From Ideonella aquatica (lineage in GTDB: Bacteria > Pseudomonadota > Gammaproteobacteria > Burkholderiales > Burkholderiaceae_C), in the NCBI RefSeq assembly GCF_018069755.1, contig NZ_JAGQDE010000018.1:22210-86209 (forward strand): a DNA stretch of 64,000 nt, written 5' to 3'. This document shows positions 15,924 through 25,300 of the stretch, piece by piece. The notes below the pieces were generated by a model, which was given only the letters and a program-made list of their open reading frames with translations, was not told where the DNA came from and made no database searches. Numbering within the stretch: position 1 is the first letter of the stretch; each line of letters opens with the position of its first letter. The position numbers and the translations under genes were made by a program.

Positions 15924-17198
15924 TCAGCCGAGCACGTCGGCCCAGATGTTCTTGGCCCAGGCCTCGGCGTAGCGGCCCTCCAGGTCGGAGCGCACATCGG
16001 AGACGCCGCCCGAGCCGCCGATCGTGAAGAAGCTCTTCTTCGGCGCCTGGTACTCGTGCACGCTGGCCACGTGGATCACGTGGGTGGCGTCCACATAGCT
16101 CATGCAGACATTGGTCAGCATCGGGTGCGGGTTGATCTCCATGCCCTGCAGCTCGGCCACGATGGCCGCGGCCGTGACCTTGGCGTGCGAGTTGGCCATG
16201 TGGCCCGACTTGGGCATGCCCTGGGCCACCTGGATCGCGTCACCGATGACGTGGATGTCCTTGGCGGCGGTGGACTCGAAGTTCAGGAAGTTGGTGTGGC
16301 ACCAGCGTCCGTTGGCATTGGCCAGGCCGGTCTTGACGGCCAGGGCGCCAGCGCGCATGACCGGCAGCACGTTCAGCACGTCGGCCTTGACGTCGTCCTG
16401 CACGTCGAACTTGACGGTCCGGGTCTTCGCATCCACCGCCACCGCCTTGTGCTGTGGCCGGTACTCGACCATCGGGCCGTAGATCTCGGCCCAGGCCTTC
16501 TTGAACAGCGGGCCCTTGGAGGTGACGTCCTGGTTGGCATCCAGAATCAGCACCTTGGACTTGGGCTTGTGCTGCTTCAGGTAGGCCGCCACCACGCTGG
16601 CGCGCTCATAGGGGCCAGGCGGGCAGCGGTAGGGCGCCTCAGGGATGCTGATCGCGAAGACGCCGCCGTCGCGCATGGCCTCAAGCTGCTTGCGCAGTGC
16701 CATGGTCTCGGGACCGGCCTTCCAGGCGTGCAGCACGTCGCCGGCGGCGTGGGCAGCCTGCAGGCCTTCGATCTGGTCCCACATGAAATCGATGCCGGGG
16801 GCCAGCACCAGCTTGTCATAGGTCACCGTGCCGCCGGAGGCCAGCACGGCGGTCTTCTTGGCCGGATCGATCGAGGCCACCGAGTCCTGCACCACTCGCA
16901 CGCCATGCTTGCTGGACAAGCCAGTGTAGGGATTGGTGATGTCGGCCATGGTCTTCATGCCGGCGATCACCAGGTTGGAGACCGGGCAGGAGACGAAGGC
17001 GGCATTGGGCTCGACCATCATCACGTCGATGCTGTAGTCGGACAGCAGCCGGATGTACTTGGAGACCGTGGCGCCGCCATAGCCGCCGCCCACCACCAGC
17101 ACCTTGGCCTTGTTGGCCGAGCCCACCGAGGCGCAGCCCGCCATGCCCAGCGCGCTGCCGGCCACCAGGCCGGCCAGAACTTGTCTGCGTTGCATCAT
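15924..17198 (-). CDS. fccB: flavocytochrome c sulfide dehydrogenase flavoprotein subunit (FccB/SoxF)
   Basis: 424 residues. ATG at 17198 lies seven bases after AGGAG. Twin-arginine signal 'MQRRQVLAGLVAG'. FAD-binding Rossmann motif 'VLVVGGGYGGATVSKYI' follows. Redox cysteines in 'FVSCPVSNLVIAG' and 'LTNVCMSYVDAT' match the pair near the flavin in FccB. The C-terminal FCSD-type domain ('KSFFTIGGSGGVSDV') is present. Oxidises sulfide to polysulfide or sulfur in the periplasm, passing electrons to the cytochrome encoded 11 bases upstream. Confidence 0.9.
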   Translation of the reverse strand: MMQRRQVLAGLVAGSALGMAGCASVGSANKAKVLVVGGGYGGATVSKYIRLLSDYSIDVMMVEPNAAFVSCPVSNLVIAGMKTMADITNPYTGLSSKHGVRVVQDSVASIDPAKKTAVLASGGTVTYDKLVLAPGIDFMWDQIEGLQAAHAAGDVLHAWKAGPETMALRKQLEAMRDGGVFAISIPEAPYRCPPGPYERASVVAAYLKQHKPKSKVLILDANQDVTSKGPLFKKAWAEIYGPMVEYRPQHKAVAVDAKTRTVKFDVQDDVKADVLNVLPVMRAGALAVKTGLANANGRWCHTNFLNFESTAAKDIHVIGDAIQVAQGMPKSGHMANSHAKVTAAAIVAELQGMEINPHPMLTNVCMSYVDATHVIHVASVHEYQAPKKSFFTIGGSGGVSDVRSDLEGRYAEAWAKNIWADVLG

Positions 17199-17209
17199 GC
17201 TCGGGCTCC

Positions 17210-17521
17210 TCAGGGCTTTTGCTTCGAGAAATACACGGCCAGGGTCTCCAGTTGCTCCTGGGAGTAGCCCTTGGTGATCTGGTGCATGATCGTGGCGGGC
17301 CGTTGGCCGCTGCGGAAGGCCATCAACTGGCTCAGGATGTAGTCCTGCGGCAGCCCGGCCAGCTTGATCAGGGCTTCACCCTGGACGGCGTGGCCATCGG
17401 TGCCGTGGCAATGGGCGCAGGTGGCCGCCAGGGAGCGGGTGCGCAGTGCGGTGGGGTCCTTGGCCAGTGCGGGCAGGGCCAGCGCCAGCAGCAGGGACGC
17501 CAGCAGGGGGCGTGGGGTCAT
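17210..17521 (-). CDS. fccA: monohaem cytochrome c, probable FccA/SoxE partner of FccB
   Basis: 103 residues. Sec signal to about residue 20 ('LALPALAKD'). One haem site, CAHCH in 'LAATCAHCHGTDGH', and the distal methionine probably in 'IMHQITKGYSQEQ'. The size and the position directly before fccB fit the small cytochrome subunit of flavocytochrome c. Divergent from the soxH-like gene; the region between holds the promoter at 17561-17590 of the latter. Confidence 0.85.
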   Translation of the reverse strand: MTPRPLLASLLLALALPALAKDPTALRTRSLAATCAHCHGTDGHAVQGEALIKLAGLPQDYILSQLMAFRSGQRPATIMHQITKGYSQEQLETLAVYFSKQKP

Positions 17522-17560
17522 GATTTGTTCTCCGTGATGCGAGGACGCGACCCGCGGGGC

Positions 17561-17590
17561 TTGGCGCCCAGGCCGGGTCGGCCGTATAGT
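17561..17590 (+). promoter_or_regulatory. sigma-70 promoter of the soxH-like operon
   Basis: TTGGCG (17561-17566) and TATAGT (17585-17590) are separated by 18 bases. The predicted start point (about 17597) falls at the edge of the ATATC-type motif at 17598-17615, consistent with repression. Confidence 0.55.
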
Positions 17591-17597
17591 GTCCGAA

Positions 17598-17615
17598 ATA
17601 TCATTGGTTGCTAAT
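17598..17615 (+). promoter_or_regulatory. ATATC-N7-GCT-N-AT motif at the soxH-like start
   Basis: ATATCATTGGTTGCTAAT lies between the predicted transcription start and the GTG at 17616. It closely matches the site at 3409 and shares both ends with that at 7018. Candidate ArsR-type operator. Confidence 0.5.
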
Positions 17616-18614
17616 GTGGTGTTATCCCTGAAGTCGTCACGGCGCTACTTTCTGGCCGGCTGCGGTTGCACTGCGGCGCTCGGCTGGCTGCCGAGCGGGT
17701 TGCGTGCGCAGACTGCGGCGTCGGCCACGGTGGAGATGAAGCCCCAGGCCGTGGCTGACGGCGTCTACTACGTGCAGGGCGAATCGGCCTTGGGCTCGTC
17801 GGCCAACCAGAACTTCATCTCGAACGCCGGCTTCGTGATCACGGCCGACAGCGTGGTGGTCATCGATGCTCTGGGCTCGCCCCCGCTGGCTCAGCGCCTG
17901 CTGGCGCAGATCCGGGCAATCACGCCGCTGCCGGTGCGCCACGTGCTGGTGAGCCACTACCACGCCGACCACATCTATGGCCTGCAGGTCTTCAAGGACG
18001 CGGGCGCCACCATCATTGCGCAGGCCCGGGCGCGGGAGTACCTGTCCTCTGACACTGCTCGCCTGCGCCTGCAGGCCAGCCGCGAGGAGTTGTTTCCCTG
18101 GGTCGACGAGAGCACCCGCCTGGTGCCCGCCGACCGTTGGCTGGGCCTGGACGGCCAGTTGCGCGAGGAAACCCTGGAGATCGGCGGCACGCGCTTCGTG
18201 CTGCGGCCGGTCGGTCCCTCGCACACGCCTGAGGACCTGGTGATCGCGGTGCCGCAACGCGGCGTGCTGTTCTCGGGCGACCTGCTGTTCCGGGGCCGCA
18301 TTCCCTTCGTCGGTCAGGCCGACAGCGCCGGCTGGATCAAGGCCCTGGACGGCATGCTGGCCGTGCGGCCGCGCGTGGTGGTGCCGGGCCATGGCCCGTT
18401 GTCCACCGACCCGCTGGCCGACATGCAGCTGACCCGCGACTACCTGGTCTACCTGCGCGATCGCATGGGCGAGGCGGCGCGCAACATGGACCCGTTCGAC
18501 GAGGCCTACCGCGCCACCGACTGGAGCCGCTTCGAGAAGCTGCCGCTGTTCCAGGCCGCCAACCGCATGAACGCCTACAACACCTACCTGCAGATGGAGG
18601 CCACCCAGCGATGA
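17616..18614 (+). CDS. SoxH-like metallo-beta-lactamase-fold hydrolase
   Basis: 332 residues from the GTG at 17616 (17619 is as likely); an upstream GTG at 17589 would precede the predicted transcription start. A twin-arginine signal 'SSRRYFLAGCGC' sends it to the periplasm. The metal site is the canonical 'SHYHADHIYG', with further ligands in 'PSHTPEDLVI', 'LFSGDLLF' and 'VVPGHGPLS'. Such proteins are common in sox loci as SoxH; a thiol-ester or persulfide hydrolase role is proposed but unproven. Overlaps the next gene by four bases (ATGA). Confidence 0.8.
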   Translation: MVLSLKSSRRYFLAGCGCTAALGWLPSGLRAQTAASATVEMKPQAVADGVYYVQGESALGSSANQNFISNAGFVITADSVVVIDALGSPPLAQRLLAQIRAITPLPVRHVLVSHYHADHIYGLQVFKDAGATIIAQARAREYLSSDTARLRLQASREELFPWVDESTRLVPADRWLGLDGQLREETLEIGGTRFVLRPVGPSHTPEDLVIAVPQRGVLFSGDLLFRGRIPFVGQADSAGWIKALDGMLAVRPRVVVPGHGPLSTDPLADMQLTRDYLVYLRDRMGEAARNMDPFDEAYRATDWSRFEKLPLFQAANRMNAYNTYLQMEATQR

Positions 18615-19126
18615 GCACCGCACCGAACCGCCATCGCCGCGTCCTGCTGCAGGCGCTGGCCGGTGCCGGGTTGGTGGTGGGCCGGCCGGCCGGTGCACTG
18701 CAGCGTGGTGAGGTCTTGGTGCCGCCGCCGTTGCCCTTGCTCAATGGCCGGTGGCTGCGCCCCGAGGACTGGGCCGGCCAGGCCTGGGTGCTGAGCTTCT
18801 TCACGCTGGACTGCCCCTACTGCCAGCGCCACAACGCGCGGCTGGACACGCTGGCACGCCGCATGGGCGGACACGGCCTGCAGGTGCTGGGCGTGACCCA
18901 GGACGACGCCGATGCCGTGCGCGGCCACCTGCGCCGTCATGGCCTGGGCTTCGACGCCACCGCCCAGGGCGCGGCGCTGCGCAGCCTGGTCACCGCGCGG
19001 CGTGTCGTGCCCTTCACGGCCGTGGTGGACGCCGCGGGCCTCGTGCGCGAGCTGATTCCCGGCGAAATGAGCGACGACGACGTGCAGGGCCTCGCCCGCT
19101 GGGCGGCGCCTGTCCGGACCACCTGA
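18611..19126 (+). CDS. thioredoxin-fold redox protein (SoxW/TlpA-like)
   Basis: 171 residues. N-terminal hydrophobic or twin-arginine-like leader ('HRRVLLQALAGAGLVVG'). The thioredoxin domain has the redox motif CPYC in 'FFTLDCPYCQRHN' and the cis-proline in 'RRVVPFTAVVD'. TlpA/SoxW-type proteins keep thiol groups of periplasmic sulfur enzymes reduced, plausibly SoxY. Coupled to the soxH-like gene upstream and followed after 20 bases by a cytochrome c gene. Confidence 0.8.
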   Translation: MSTAPNRHRRVLLQALAGAGLVVGRPAGALQRGEVLVPPPLPLLNGRWLRPEDWAGQAWVLSFFTLDCPYCQRHNARLDTLARRMGGHGLQVLGVTQDDADAVRGHLRRHGLGFDATAQGAALRSLVTARRVVPFTAVVDAAGLVRELIPGEMSDDDVQGLARWAAPVRTT

Positions 19127-19146
19127 CCACACCGCAAGGAGACCCC

Positions 19147-19494
19147 ATGAACCTGCCTGTCCCGGGCCTGCTGGCCGTGCTGGCCTGCAGCAGCGTGATG
19201 CTGTCGCTGGTCCGCGCCGCCGAGCCTGCGGTGCCTGCCATCTTCAAGGACGCTGACCTGGCGCTGGGAGAGAAGCTCATCGCCGAGCACAAATGCAGTG
19301 AGTGCCACACCCGGCACATGGGTGGCAGCGGCGGGGACGACATCTACAACCCCCGGGGCCGCATCCAGGATGCCGGCGGCCTGCGCGGCATGGTCGAGGG
19401 CTGCAATACCCAGCTCAAGCTGCAGATGTTCCCCGAGGAGGTCACCGCGGTGGCCGCGGTGCTGAACAAGCGGCACTACCGTTTCAGTCGCTGA
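19147..19494 (+). CDS. small monohaem cytochrome c
   Basis: 115 residues. AAGGAG before the ATG. Signal peptide to about residue 25 ('SLVRAAEP'). Haem site CSECH in 'AEHKCSECHTRHMGG', with a possible distal methionine in 'LQMFPEE'. Third gene of the soxH-thioredoxin-cytochrome group; could accept electrons from a periplasmic sulfur enzyme. Not closely assignable to a named Sox cytochrome. Confidence 0.75.
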   Translation: MNLPVPGLLAVLACSSVMLSLVRAAEPAVPAIFKDADLALGEKLIAEHKCSECHTRHMGGSGGDDIYNPRGRIQDAGGLRGMVEGCNTQLKLQMFPEEVTAVAAVLNKRHYRFSR

Positions 19495-19584
19495 GGGAAT
19501 GTCCTGAATCCTGTCTGGGGCCTGACAGAATGCGCGCATCAGTGCATACCGATACAATAGCGGTGAACAGCCCTCGATCCCGCC

Positions 19585-19950
19585 ATGTCACAGGACCCCA
19601 GCCTCCACGCCGACACGGTGTTTGACTCCGTGGCGGAGCTGTTCTCGCTGCTGTCAACGCCGGTGCGGCTGAAGATCATCAGCGCGCTGTGCAACGGCGA
19701 GAAGAACGTCTCTCAGCTGCTCGACGAGATCGAGACCACCCAGCCCAACATGTCGCAGCATCTGGCCACGCTGTACCGCGCCGGCGTGGTGGGCAAGCGA
19801 CGCGACAGCACCCAGATCTACTACCGCCTGCAAAGCGAGCGCGTGGCCACGCTGTGCCGCGCGGTGTGCACCCAGGTGGCCAGCGAGATGGATCCGGACA
19901 GCGCCGTCGATCCGGACCAGCGCCTGCGTCCGGCGCCCAGCGTGCGCTGA
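19585..19950 (+). CDS. ArsR-family regulator with candidate persulfide-sensing cysteines
   Basis: 121 residues. Winged-helix ArsR core: 'ELFSLLSTPVRLKIISAL', recognition helix 'TTQPNMSQHLATLYRAG', wing 'RRDSTQIYYRL'. It resembles the ArsR at 7054 but has cysteines: Cys36 in 'SALCNGEKNVS' and Cys91/Cys95 in 'TLCRAVCTQ'. In SqrR/BigR-type sensors one cysteine at the start of the HTH and one in the last helix form a tetrasulfide link, a layout matched here. A TACAAT -10-like box lies 27 bases upstream. Probably regulates sulfide or sox genes. Confidence 0.8.
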   Translation: MSQDPSLHADTVFDSVAELFSLLSTPVRLKIISALCNGEKNVSQLLDEIETTQPNMSQHLATLYRAGVVGKRRDSTQIYYRLQSERVATLCRAVCTQVASEMDPDSAVDPDQRLRPAPSVR

Positions 19951-19970
19951 GCGCGCGGCGGCAACAGACT

Positions 19971-20417
19971 TCAGCGCAATTCGGCGCCGTGGGCGTCGAA
20001 GACCTTCACCGTCACAGGAATCGCTGCCGCCACGCTTTGCGTGACGGTGCAGTAGCCCTCGAAGCTCTGCAGCACCCGCTCCAGGTGCTCCAGTGCGTCG
20101 GCCGGCACACCCAGACGCAGCTCGGCATGCAGCGCCGTCACCCGCAGTCGCTGCTCGGCGTTGCGGCCGATCTGGGCGGTCACCTCGCAGTGGATGGGCT
20201 CGGGCGACTGCTTGAACTTGCGCAGCGCGAACAGCAGCGAGTCGCTCAGGCAATTGCCCACGGCCGCCGCCAACAGTTGCACCGGCGACGGGCCCTGGCC
20301 CTGGCCCAGCGGCGGCGGCTCATCGCCGCGCAGCAGCGGCACGCCACCCCCCACGTCGATGTCGAACTGGTAGTCGCGGTGCTGATTGAGCACCACGGTG
20401 ACCTGCTTGTCGCTCAT
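19971..20417 (-). CDS. OsmC-family thiol peroxidase-like protein
   Basis: 148 residues. The two cysteines of the OsmC/Ohr fold are seen: 'AAAVGNCLSDSLLFAL' near residue 55 and 'QSFEGYCTVTQSV' near residue 121. OsmC proteins reduce hydroperoxides and some act on persulfides. Last gene of the minus-strand operon led by the RND pump, 19 bases after the CsoR-type gene, which suggests a role in removing sulfane-sulfur or peroxide stress. Confidence 0.85.
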   Translation of the reverse strand: MSDKQVTVVLNQHRDYQFDIDVGGGVPLLRGDEPPPLGQGQGPSPVQLLAAAVGNCLSDSLLFALRKFKQSPEPIHCEVTAQIGRNAEQRLRVTALHAELRLGVPADALEHLERVLQSFEGYCTVTQSVAAAIPVTVKVFDAHGAELR

Positions 20418-20436
20418 GGGAGGACGGCGGGACGCC

Positions 20437-20727
20437 TCAGCGCACCTTGCCCAGCAGGGTCTGGACTTCTTCCAGCACCTCGGTCAGCTGCTTGCGCCCC
20501 TTGGCGTTGTCGCCCAGGCGGTTGCCCAGCTCCTGCTCCATGAAGCACACGGTCATGCGCACATAGGTGCTGTCCAGCGCCTTGCGCACGGCGGCCATTT
20601 GGCTGGCGATGTCCAGGCAGGGCTGGCCTTCCTCGATCATGCGCTGGATGCCGCGCAACTGCCCTTCGGCGCGCTTGAGGCGGTTGAGCAGATCAGTGCG
20701 GTTCTTTTCGTCGGTCAGCTGGGACAT
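20437..20727 (-). CDS. CsoR/CstR-like (DUF156) repressor, probable sulfane-sulfur sensor
   Basis: 96 residues, all-helical DUF156 fold ('LLNRLKRAEGQLRGIQRMIEEG'). The two thiol positions are Cys37 ('GQPCLDI') and Cys61 ('RMTVCFMEQEL'). The copper-binding His of true CsoR, four residues before the second cysteine, is Arg57 here, which points to a CstR-type persulfide sensor rather than a metal sensor. ATG at 20727; a longer start at 20775 is possible. Sits inside the RND-SQR-DUF2892-OsmC operon, whose promoter has two GATACCC-type repeats, consistent with autoregulation. Confidence 0.82.
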   Translation of the reverse strand: MSQLTDEKNRTDLLNRLKRAEGQLRGIQRMIEEGQPCLDIASQMAAVRKALDSTYVRMTVCFMEQELGNRLGDNAKGRKQLTEVLEEVQTLLGKVR

Positions 20728-20822
20728 GGCACACAGCTCCAGATGAGGAGCCTGGGAGGTGGTCACAGGGGCCATTGTCGTCGCTTCCGGAAAAGGGGGG
20801 TCGGCGAAGGGGAGGCTGAGCG

Positions 20823-21047
20823 TCAGCGCGGACAGGCGGCCACGGACTCGGGCACGCCGGCCTTGCGCAGGAACCAGACCATCGGGCAGACGTTGGTGAA
20901 GCCAAACTGCAGCAGGTTCAGCCCGACGAAGGCGGTGAAGGCCAGGGCCCAGCGGCTGACGAACAGCGGGCTGCCCTCAACGCCCAGCGCCAGCGACAGG
21001 AGGATGAAGGTGCCGGCGATCACGCGGATCCAGCGCTCGATGGTCAT
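20823..21047 (-). CDS. DUF2892 small membrane protein
   Basis: 74 residues, two hydrophobic segments ('VIAGTFILLSLALGV' and 'WALAFTAFVGLNLLQFGF'), matching the DUF2892 unit that also forms the tail of membrane rhodaneses such as YgaP. Two cysteines ('NVCPMVWF', 'VAACPR'). Between the SQR-like and CsoR-type genes; a role in sulfane-sulfur handling at the membrane is inferred from these neighbours. Confidence 0.8.
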   Translation of the reverse strand: MTIERWIRVIAGTFILLSLALGVEGSPLFVSRWALAFTAFVGLNLLQFGFTNVCPMVWFLRKAGVPESVAACPR

Positions 21048-21078
21048 GGAAAGCTCCTTGGAGAATGAAAAAAGCTGG

Positions 21079-22356
21079 TCAGCGGTCGGTGAGCCGCACG
21101 ATGCCCAGGGCCTTGAGCACGTACTTTTCGTAGACGGGTTCGGAGTTGCCGGACTTCATCTTGGACAGGAAGTACTTCTCGAAGGCAATCTTGGCCAGGT
21201 GCACCCACTTGCCCTTCTTGAACCAGTTGACATTGCGCGGCGGGATCTGCGGCAGGGCCACGAAGGCGGCGCCGGTGTCGCCCATGTCAGCCAGGCAGAT
21301 GGCGTTCCAGGTGCCCTTGGCGGTGGCTTCCTTGCCGGCCAGCTCGTCGGCGATGTTGTGGGCGATGGCCGAGACCATGGTCTCGATCATGTAGCCGGTC
21401 TTGGGCGCGCCGGTGGGCACCGGGGTGGCCTCCACCGGCGGGATGGCCACGCACACCCCGGCCGAGAAGATGTTGCGGTACTTCTTGCTGCGCTGGAATT
21501 CGTCGATGATGACGAAGCCGCGCGGGTTGCACAGCTCGGGCACCGCAGCCACCGCGTCCACGCCCTTGAAGGCCGGCAGCATCATGGCCAGCTTGAACGG
21601 CACCTCGTGCTCCTTGTAGACATTGCCCAGGCCGTCGACCTCGGTGGTGAACAGCTTGCCGGCCTCGACCTTGGTGGTCTTGGCGTTGCAGATCCACTTG
21701 ATGTCGTGGTTGCGCAGCTCGCTCTCGAGCATGCTCTTGCTGTCGCCCACGCCGCCCAGGCCCAGGTGGCCGATGTAGGGCTCGCTGGTGACATAGGTCA
21801 TCGGCACCTTGTGGCGCAGCTTGCGCTTGCGCAGGTCGGCATCGACGATGAAGGCGAACTCGTAGGCCGGGCCGAAGCAGCTGGCCATGGGCATGGCGCC
21901 CACCACGATCGGGCCGGGGTTCTGCAGGAACTGCTCATAGTCGCGCCAGAAGGCCTGGGCGTGGTCGACCGAGCAGACCGAGTGGGTGTGGCCCCCGTGC
22001 GGGCCAGCGCCCGGCACCTCGTCGAAGCTGAGCTTCGGGCCGGTGGTGATCACCAGGTAGTCATAGGCCAATGACTGGCCGTCGGCCAGCGACAGCGTGT
22101 TGCCCGGCGCATCGATCGCGGTGACCGCCTGCGGGATGAAGGCGATGCCCTTCTTGGCCAGCAAGGGGCCGACCTCGAGCACGATGTCCTCGCGTTGGCG
22201 CCAGCCCACCGCCACCCAGGGATTGGACGGCACGAACTGGAAGTAGCTCACCGCACTGACGACGGTGATCTGGTGCTCCTTGGGCAGCAGTTCGCGCAGC
22301 TCATAGGCGGCGGGCATGCCGCCGATGCCGGCGCCCATGATGACGATGTGGGCCAT
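21079..22356 (-). CDS. sulfide:quinone oxidoreductase-family flavoprotein
   Basis: 425 residues. N-terminal FAD motif 'HIVIMGAGIGGMPAAYEL', second dinucleotide region around 'LVITTGPKLSF'. Cysteines at 128, 160 ('MASCFGPAYEF') and 354 fall where sulfide:quinone oxidoreductases carry their three redox cysteines. C-terminal amphipathic segments ('WFKKGKWVHLAKIAFEKYF') fit monotopic attachment to the inner membrane. Oxidises sulfide to polysulfide with quinone as acceptor. The exact SQR type is not resolved. Part of the operon with RND pump and CsoR-type repressor. Confidence 0.85.
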   Translation of the reverse strand: MAHIVIMGAGIGGMPAAYELRELLPKEHQITVVSAVSYFQFVPSNPWVAVGWRQREDIVLEVGPLLAKKGIAFIPQAVTAIDAPGNTLSLADGQSLAYDYLVITTGPKLSFDEVPGAGPHGGHTHSVCSVDHAQAFWRDYEQFLQNPGPIVVGAMPMASCFGPAYEFAFIVDADLRKRKLRHKVPMTYVTSEPYIGHLGLGGVGDSKSMLESELRNHDIKWICNAKTTKVEAGKLFTTEVDGLGNVYKEHEVPFKLAMMLPAFKGVDAVAAVPELCNPRGFVIIDEFQRSKKYRNIFSAGVCVAIPPVEATPVPTGAPKTGYMIETMVSAIAHNIADELAGKEATAKGTWNAICLADMGDTGAAFVALPQIPPRNVNWFKKGKWVHLAKIAFEKYFLSKMKSGNSEPVYEKYVLKALGIVRLTDR

Positions 22357-22390
22357 GGTGTCTGTGTCTCCGTGGTGGTGAAGGGACCGC

Positions 22391-25300
22391 TCAGGTGGCG
22401 GCTTGGGGGGGATGGCGGCCTTCGTAGACCGCGAAATAGAGCACCGGGATCACGACCAGCGTCAGCAGCGTCGAGACCAGAATGCCGAAGATCAGCGACA
22501 CGGCCAGACCATTGAAGATCGGGTCGTCGAGGATGAAGAAGGCGCCGATCATCGCGGCCAGCGCGGTCAGCGCGATCGGCTGCGCGCGCACCCGGGCCGA
22601 CTCGGCCACCGCGCGGGCGAAGGGCACGCCTTGCGCCACCTGCAGCTCGATGAAGTCGACCAGCAGGATCGAGTTGCGCACGATGATGCCGGCCAGCGCG
22701 ATCATGCCGATCATGCTGGTGGCGGTGAACTGCGCGCCCAGCAGCGCATGGCCGGGCATCACGCCGATGATGGTCAGCGGGATCGGCGCCATGATGATCA
22801 GCGGCGTCAGGTAGCTGCGGAACTGCGCCACCACCAGCAGGTAGATCAGGATCAGGCCCACGCCATAGGCGGCGCCCATGTCGCGGAAGGTCTCGTAGGT
22901 GACCTGCCACTCGCCGTCCCACTTGATCGCGTAGCCGCGGAAGGGATCGGAGGGCTGGCGGATCCAGTACTCGGCCACGCCGCCGGTGCCCTCCAGCGCG
23001 GCCTGGGCCAGCTGCGGGCGGATGCCGAACAGACCGTACAGCGGCGAGTCGAGCGCGCCGGCCATGTCACCGAAGACATAGCTCACGCCCTGCAGGTCCT
23101 TGGTGAACAGCGGCTTGTCGATCACGCCGCGCTGCACCTGCACCAGTTCTGACAAGGGCACCAGTTGCCCGTTGCCGGCGCGCAGCGGCAGGGCCAGCAG
23201 CGCGTCCAGCCCGACCTGCGCGCTGCGCGGCAGCTGCAGGCGCACCGGCACCGGGTACTTGCTGGCACCGTCCTCGTGCAGCCAGGCGGCGTCAGCGCCG
23301 GACAGCGCGGCCTGCACCGTCTGCGCCACCACGGCCACCGGAATGCCCAGCGCCTCGGCGCGCTGGCGGCGGATGCGCAGGAAGGCACGCGGCGCGTTCT
23401 CTTCCAGCGTGGTCTCGATGCCGACGATATCGGGCGTGGCGCGGAAGGCCTGGGCCACGCGGGCGGCCAGGGCCTGGCGGCCGGCCTCGTCGGGGCCGTA
23501 GACCTCGGCCACCAGCGGGCTCATCACAGGCGGGCCCGGCGGGACCTCGACCACCTGGATGCGCGCGCCGTGCGCGGCGGCGATCTTCTCCAACTGCGGG
23601 CGAAGACGTTGCGCGATGGCATGGCTCTTGTCGCTGCGGTGGTGCTTGTCGACCAGGTTGACCTGCAGGTCGCCCTGCTCGGCATCGGCGCGCAGGTAGT
23701 ACTGGCGCACCAGGCCGTTGAAGGTGATCGGGCTGGCAGTGCCGGCGTAGGCCTGCAGGTCGGTGACCTCGGGCTGCGTGGCCAGGAAGGCGCCCATGTC
23801 CTGCAGCGCGGCGGCGGTGGCCTCCAGCGGGGTGCCGGCAGGCATCTCCACCACCACCTGGAACTCCGACTTGTTGTCGAAGGGCAGCATCTTCAGCACC
23901 ACCCACTGCACCACCGTCAGGCCGACCGACAGCAGCAGCGCGCCCAGGATGCCGCCCAGCAGCAGCCAGCGCTTGCGGGCACTGGCCAGCAGCGGCTCGA
24001 GCAGCGCGGCGAACAGGCCGCCCAGGCGGGCGCCCACGCCGGCCGGCGCGGTGCCGTGGCCGGCGCCATGCCCGGAGTGCGCCTTCATCAGCTTCAGCGC
24101 CAGCCAGGGCGTGACGGTGAAGGCGATCGCCAGCGACAGCGCCATGCCCATGCTGGCGTTGATGGGGATCGGGCTCATGTACGGCCCCATCAGGCCGCTG
24201 ACAAAGGCCATCGGCAGCAGCGCGGCGATCACGGTCAGCGTGGCCAGGATGGTCGGACCGCCGACCTCATCGACCGCGCCGGGAATGATCTCGCGCAGGC
24301 TGCGGCCCGGATAGAGTTGCTGGTGGCGGTGGATGTTTTCCACCACCACGATCGCGTCATCGACCAGGATGCCGATCGAGAAGATCAGCGCGAACAGCGA
24401 CACCCGGTTGAGCGTGAAGCCCCAGGCCCAGGAGGCAAACAGCGTGGCGGTGAGCGTGAGGATCACCGCGGCGCCGACGATCACCGCCTCGCGCCGGCCC
24501 AGCGCCACGCCCACCAGCAGGATCACCGACGCCGTGGCAAAGGCCAGCTTCTGGATCAGCTTGTTGGCCTTCTCGGCGGCGGTTTCACCGTAGTTGCGGG
24601 TGATGCTGACCTGGATGCCGTCCGGGATGACGCTGCCCTTGAGCTCCTCGATGCGCGCCAGCGCTGCGGCGGCCACGTCGACGGCGTTCATGCCGGGCTT
24701 CTTGGTCACGGTCAGTGTGAGGGCCGGCAAGGCCTGGCCGGCGCCCGGCGCCGAGGCGCCCTGGGCCGCGCCCGGCAGGTGCCAGACCAGGTGGCCGGGC
24801 TGGGCCGCGCCGTCGCGGACCGTGGCCACCTCGCGCAGGTAGACCGGTTTGCCGGCGTGGGTGCCGACCACGACATCGGCGACATCGTCGGCCGAGCGCA
24901 GGAATTCGCCGGTCTGCACCGCCAGCAGCCGATCCTCACCCGGCTGAGCGACCTGGCCGGCCGGCATCGACAGGTTGGCAGCGGACAGCGTGTCACGCAG
25001 CCGCGGCAGATCGACACCGCGCTCGCGCAGGCGGGACGGATCGAGCTCGACCACCACCGCGCGGCCAGGGCTGCCGATGGTTTGCACCTCGCGGCTGCCG
25101 GGCACCCGCTTGAGCTCGGCCTCCATCGTGTGGGCCACTCGCTGCAGCTCCAGCGCCGGGCGGGCATCGGCGGCCCACAGCGTGACGGCCAGCACTGGCA
25201 CGTCGTCAATGCCCTTGGGCCGCACGATGGGCGTCATCGTGCCCAGACCCGCGGGCAGCCAATCCTGGTTGGCGTTGAGCACGTCGTACAGGCGCACCAG

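Noticed and set aside
17589..17615. GTG at 17589 as start of the soxH-like gene
   Set aside because: It lies inside the predicted -10 element, so it would not be transcribed from that promoter.
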